DNA from: JANNRW01 sp031401815
Lineage (GTDB): Bacteria > Desulfobacterota > Desulfuromonadia > Geobacterales > DSM-12255
DNA: 17,229 nucleotides
Direction of reading: 5' to 3'
Assembly: GCA_031401815.1 (NCBI GenBank)
Contig: JANNRW010000425.1
Span: 1-17,229, forward strand
The notes under the pieces were generated by a model. That model saw nothing but the letters and a program-made list of their open reading frames with translations. It was not told where the DNA came from and made no database searches. The translations under genes and the position numbers were made by a program. Positions 15,152 through 17,229 of the stretch are shown piece by piece; within the stretch, counting starts at the first letter, position 1, and the number at the start of each line of letters is the position of its first letter.

Positions 15152-16009
15152 TCAATTACGTGCAATTCTCGGATCAAGGGCATCTCTCAAACCCTCGCCA
15201 ATCAGATTGTAGGCCATTACTGTAACAAGTATCGCCAGACCCGGAAATAGCGAAAGCCACCAGGCAAATTCAAGATAATCCTTGCCGGCAGTCAGCATAT
15301 TCCCCCAGCTTGGAGTAGGTGGCTGCACTCCGATACCGAGAAATGAAAGCGCAGACTCGGTCAGTATTGCGCCGGCTACTCCAAGAGTTGCAGCGACCAG
15401 GACAGGTGACATGGCATTGGGGAGAATATGCCGGAAAATAATCCGCAGATCCGAAGCACCTATACCTCTTGCAGCAAGCACAAATTCCCTCTCCTTAAGT
15501 GACAGAACCTCTGCCCTGACGAGCCTCGCTACCCCCATCCAGCCGGTAAGACCGATAACTGCCATGATGTACCAGATAGAGGGGTCAAGCAGGGCAATCA
15601 CAGCCAGGATCAGAAAAAAGGAGGGGAAACAGAGCATGATATCAACAAAACGCATGATGATCTGATCGATCCATCCACCGTAATACCCGGCGCAAAGTCC
15701 GGCAACCGTGCCTACCAGCACTGCAATGGTCACAGATACAAAACCTACCTTGAGAGATACCCTTGCTCCGTAGATTATCCGGGTAAAGACATCACGTCCG
15801 AGCTCGTCAGTACCCAGCCAGTGAGCAGAAGAGGGGGGGAGAAGAACATGATAGGCATCAAGATCATCTGGTGAGCAGGGGGTTATAAAGGGGGCAAATA
15901 TGGAGAGCAGGAAAAGAACGAGCACAATAGCTGCGCCAGTCATAGCAAAGCGGTTACCCTTGAGGTTTGCCCAGATAACCGTATAAAAATAGGATTTTGT
16001 AAAAGACAT
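15152..16009 (-). CDS. Peptide/nickel-type ABC transporter permease (DppC/OppC family)
   Basis: The 285-residue integral membrane protein has a first helix near 25-45 (MTGAAIVLVLFLLSIFAPFI). The DppC/OppC family signature HWLGTDELGRDVFTRIIYGAR follows at about 63-83. There are further helices and the cytoplasmic EAA loop EFVLAARGIGASDLRIIFRH, which contacts the ATPases. The end GLRDALDPRIARN is typical of the family. It should pair with the DppB-like permease encoded just upstream (14-base gap) to form the channel for di- or oligopeptides, though nickel or other substrates cannot be excluded from the permease alone. The ATPase and intact binding-protein genes are not in the window. The start ATG 16009 has AAAGG about 11 bases upstream. 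Confidence 0.92.
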   Translation of the reverse strand: MSFTKSYFYTVIWANLKGNRFAMTGAAIVLVLFLLSIFAPFITPCSPDDLDAYHVLLPPSSAHWLGTDELGRDVFTRIIYGARVSLKVGFVSVTIAVLVGTVAGLCAGYYGGWIDQIIMRFVDIMLCFPSFFLILAVIALLDPSIWYIMAVIGLTGWMGVARLVRAEVLSLKEREFVLAARGIGASDLRIIFRHILPNAMSPVLVAATLGVAGAILTESALSFLGIGVQPPTPSWGNMLTAGKDYLEFAWWLSLFPGLAILVTVMAYNLIGEGLRDALDPRIARN

Positions 16010-16023
16010 GAAGTATTAACCTT

Positions 16024-16998
16024 TCAGGCTCGTCTGATCCGCGGATCGGCAACTGCATAGAGCAGATCAGCCAGAAGATTACCAATGAGAGTCAAAAATG
16101 CACCGATCACGAGAATCCCCATGACAAGCGGGTAATCCCTCGCCATGACACCCATGTAAAAAAGTTGCCCCATTCCTGGAATTGCAAAAATTGTTTCAAA
16201 GATGACACTTCCACCAATCAGACCCGGAAGCGAAAACCCGAGGATCGTTATAACAGGGAGCAGAGCATTACGGAGTGCATGACGATATATCACCAGCCGC
16301 TCTGAAAGCCCCTTTGCCCTTGCAGTCGTAATATAATCCTGGCCAATGATTTCAAGCATGGTAGAACGGGTATAGCGCGACAGACCTGCAATACTCCCGA
16401 ATGTCGCTACACCCAAAGGGAGCACAAGGTGTTTGGCTGTGTCCCATAACCAGGCAAAACCGGTCAGCTTGTCCCCGCCAAGGGAGTGGAGTCCGGAGAT
16501 CGGCAGTATACCCAGCTTGACACCGAAGAAATACATTAATAACAGAGCCAGCCAGAAAGTCGGGAGTGCAAACCCTATGAAAACGAACAGGGTAATCCCT
16601 TTGTCCAGCAGAGTGTTACGATGAGTTGCCGCAATTATACCGATTGGTATGGCAAGACCGAATTCAAGAATCAGGGCAACAAGATTGATCGAAAGTGTTA
16701 CAGGTATCCGCTCTTTGATCTTGTCGATTACCGGTCTGCCGTCAGGCGAGAATGAACGTCCGAAATCCAGTCTCGATATCTTGGAAAGCCATGTTACATA
16801 CTGAACATGCAGAGGCTTGTCCAGACCATAAAACTCGCGCAGACGCTCCCTCGATTTAGCCGAAGTCTTGGGGCTGAGCGCGGTCTGCACCTCTACCGGC
16901 TCTCCGGGGGCAAGATGAATAACCAGAAAAGTAATCAGCGTAATCCCGATTAAAAGCGGGACAAGCATCAATATTCTCTGCAAAAAATAACCTAGCAT
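16024..16998 (-). CDS. Peptide/nickel-type ABC transporter permease (DppB/OppB family)
   Basis: The 324-residue protein starts with the family's usual MLGYFLQRILMLVPLLIGIT, followed by HLAPGEP and RLREFYGLDKPLHVQYVTWL, which are standard DppB/OppB marks. About six membrane segments follow. The EAA loop reads YITTARAKGLSERLVIYRHA LRNALLPV when the two adjoining pieces are joined. The C-terminal part has GGSVIFETIFAIPGMGQLF and ends ADPRIRRA. Together with the DppC-like partner downstream it forms a heterodimeric peptide permease. The start ATG 16998 has AGGAG nine bases upstream. A possible binding-protein gene ends 23 bases before it, the usual order for these operons. No promoter is visible because the operon begins outside the window. 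Confidence 0.94.
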   Translation of the reverse strand: MLGYFLQRILMLVPLLIGITLITFLVIHLAPGEPVEVQTALSPKTSAKSRERLREFYGLDKPLHVQYVTWLSKISRLDFGRSFSPDGRPVIDKIKERIPVTLSINLVALILEFGLAIPIGIIAATHRNTLLDKGITLFVFIGFALPTFWLALLLMYFFGVKLGILPISGLHSLGGDKLTGFAWLWDTAKHLVLPLGVATFGSIAGLSRYTRSTMLEIIGQDYITTARAKGLSERLVIYRHALRNALLPVITILGFSLPGLIGGSVIFETIFAIPGMGQLFYMGVMARDYPLVMGILVIGAFLTLIGNLLADLLYAVADPRIRRA

Positions 16999-17021
16999 TG
17001 CTTCTCTCTCCTGTCAGACCC

Positions 17022-17093
17022 TTACATCCCTTTCACTGCGAAGATTCCCGGAGCATTGCGCCAGTAACCCTTATAGTCCAGACCATAGCTGTG
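17022..17093 (-). pseudogene. Possible C-terminal end of a peptide-binding protein gene, cut by a mobile element
   Basis: A short minus-strand frame ends at TAA (17024-17022) and reads HSYGLDYKGYWRNAPGIF then AVKGM. It sits 23 bases before the DppB-like gene, where family 5 solute-binding protein genes usually lie. Its composition looks like protein rather than chance. Upstream of about 17093 the sequence becomes repetitive and each frame I followed soon meets a stop (TGA in this frame). I infer that the gene was interrupted near its 3' end. With only 23 codons the identification rests mainly on position and could be wrong. Confidence 0.4.
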
Positions 17094-17229
17094 ATTTTTC
17101 ACGACCATTCCGCCACCTGTTTTTCACGACCATTCCACCAGGCCCGGCGCTCTGAAATGTGTAGTCAGCCTATCACATGATTGTTTTTATAGTCCCCTTT
17201 TTTTTGCGGTAACTCTCCCCTTCAATAAT
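17090..17229. mobile_element. Probable end of an IS21-type insertion sequence
   Basis: The 17-base sequence TTTTTCACGACCATTCC occurs twice as a direct repeat, at 17095-17111 and 17120-17136, with a period of 25 bases. Closely spaced subterminal direct repeats next to a 5'-TG end are the hallmark of IS21-family termini, and TG dinucleotides are present at 17090 and 17092. The next 90 bases show no long frame; a transposase gene would start beyond the right edge. I cannot see the other end or a target duplication. An alternative is a small local tandem duplication in intergenic DNA. Confidence 0.4.

Overview
The window reads as a Geobacter-like chromosome segment (order Geobacterales, Desulfobacterota) with a piece of foreign DNA at its left edge. 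From about position 1023 rightwards base composition is moderate (29 of 60 bases G+C in the line starting at 1081) and every confident gene lies on the minus strand. The block pilB-pilT-pilC-pilS-pilR matches the type IV pilus gene order I know from Geobacter sulfurreducens. Positions 1 to about 1022 are much richer in G+C (44/60 and 43/60 in the lines starting at 1 and 541). They hold two divergent exopolysaccharide-type genes: an asparagine synthase-like amidotransferase and the start of a Wzz-like chain-length protein. The Wzz-like gene and a response regulator facing it are both cut at the same point, so this is probably an assembly chimera or, less likely, a real rearrangement.

Layout, in the direction of minus-strand transcription from the right edge. 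The right edge (17095-17136) carries two direct repeats that look like the end of an IS21-type element. Next to them is what may be the last ~23 codons of a peptide-binding protein. Then come two dipeptide/oligopeptide ABC permeases (dppB- and dppC-like), an unrecognised 160-residue protein and RNase R, all closely spaced and probably one operon. A 133-base gap holds a strong sigma-70-type promoter for pilB. The motor genes pilB, pilT and pilC follow. A 212-base gap containing a palindromic repeat leads to the sensor kinase gene pilS. A 177-base gap with the same repeat family leads to the sigma-54 activator gene pilR.

Directly after pilR, where G. sulfurreducens has pilA, there is a tightly coupled MCE/Mla-type lipid transport operon: an MlaE-like permease, an MlaF-like ATPase, an MlaD-like MCE protein and a TPR lipoprotein. 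It ends in a second sigma-54-type response regulator that is cut at position ~1023. The ATPase subunit keeps the ABC fold outline but has lost every nucleotide-binding and catalytic motif I could check. It nevertheless sits intact between overlapping or closely spaced genes. This apparent pseudo-ATPase inside an otherwise normal Mla-like transporter is the most unusual biology in the window.

I see no tRNA, rRNA or CRISPR array.
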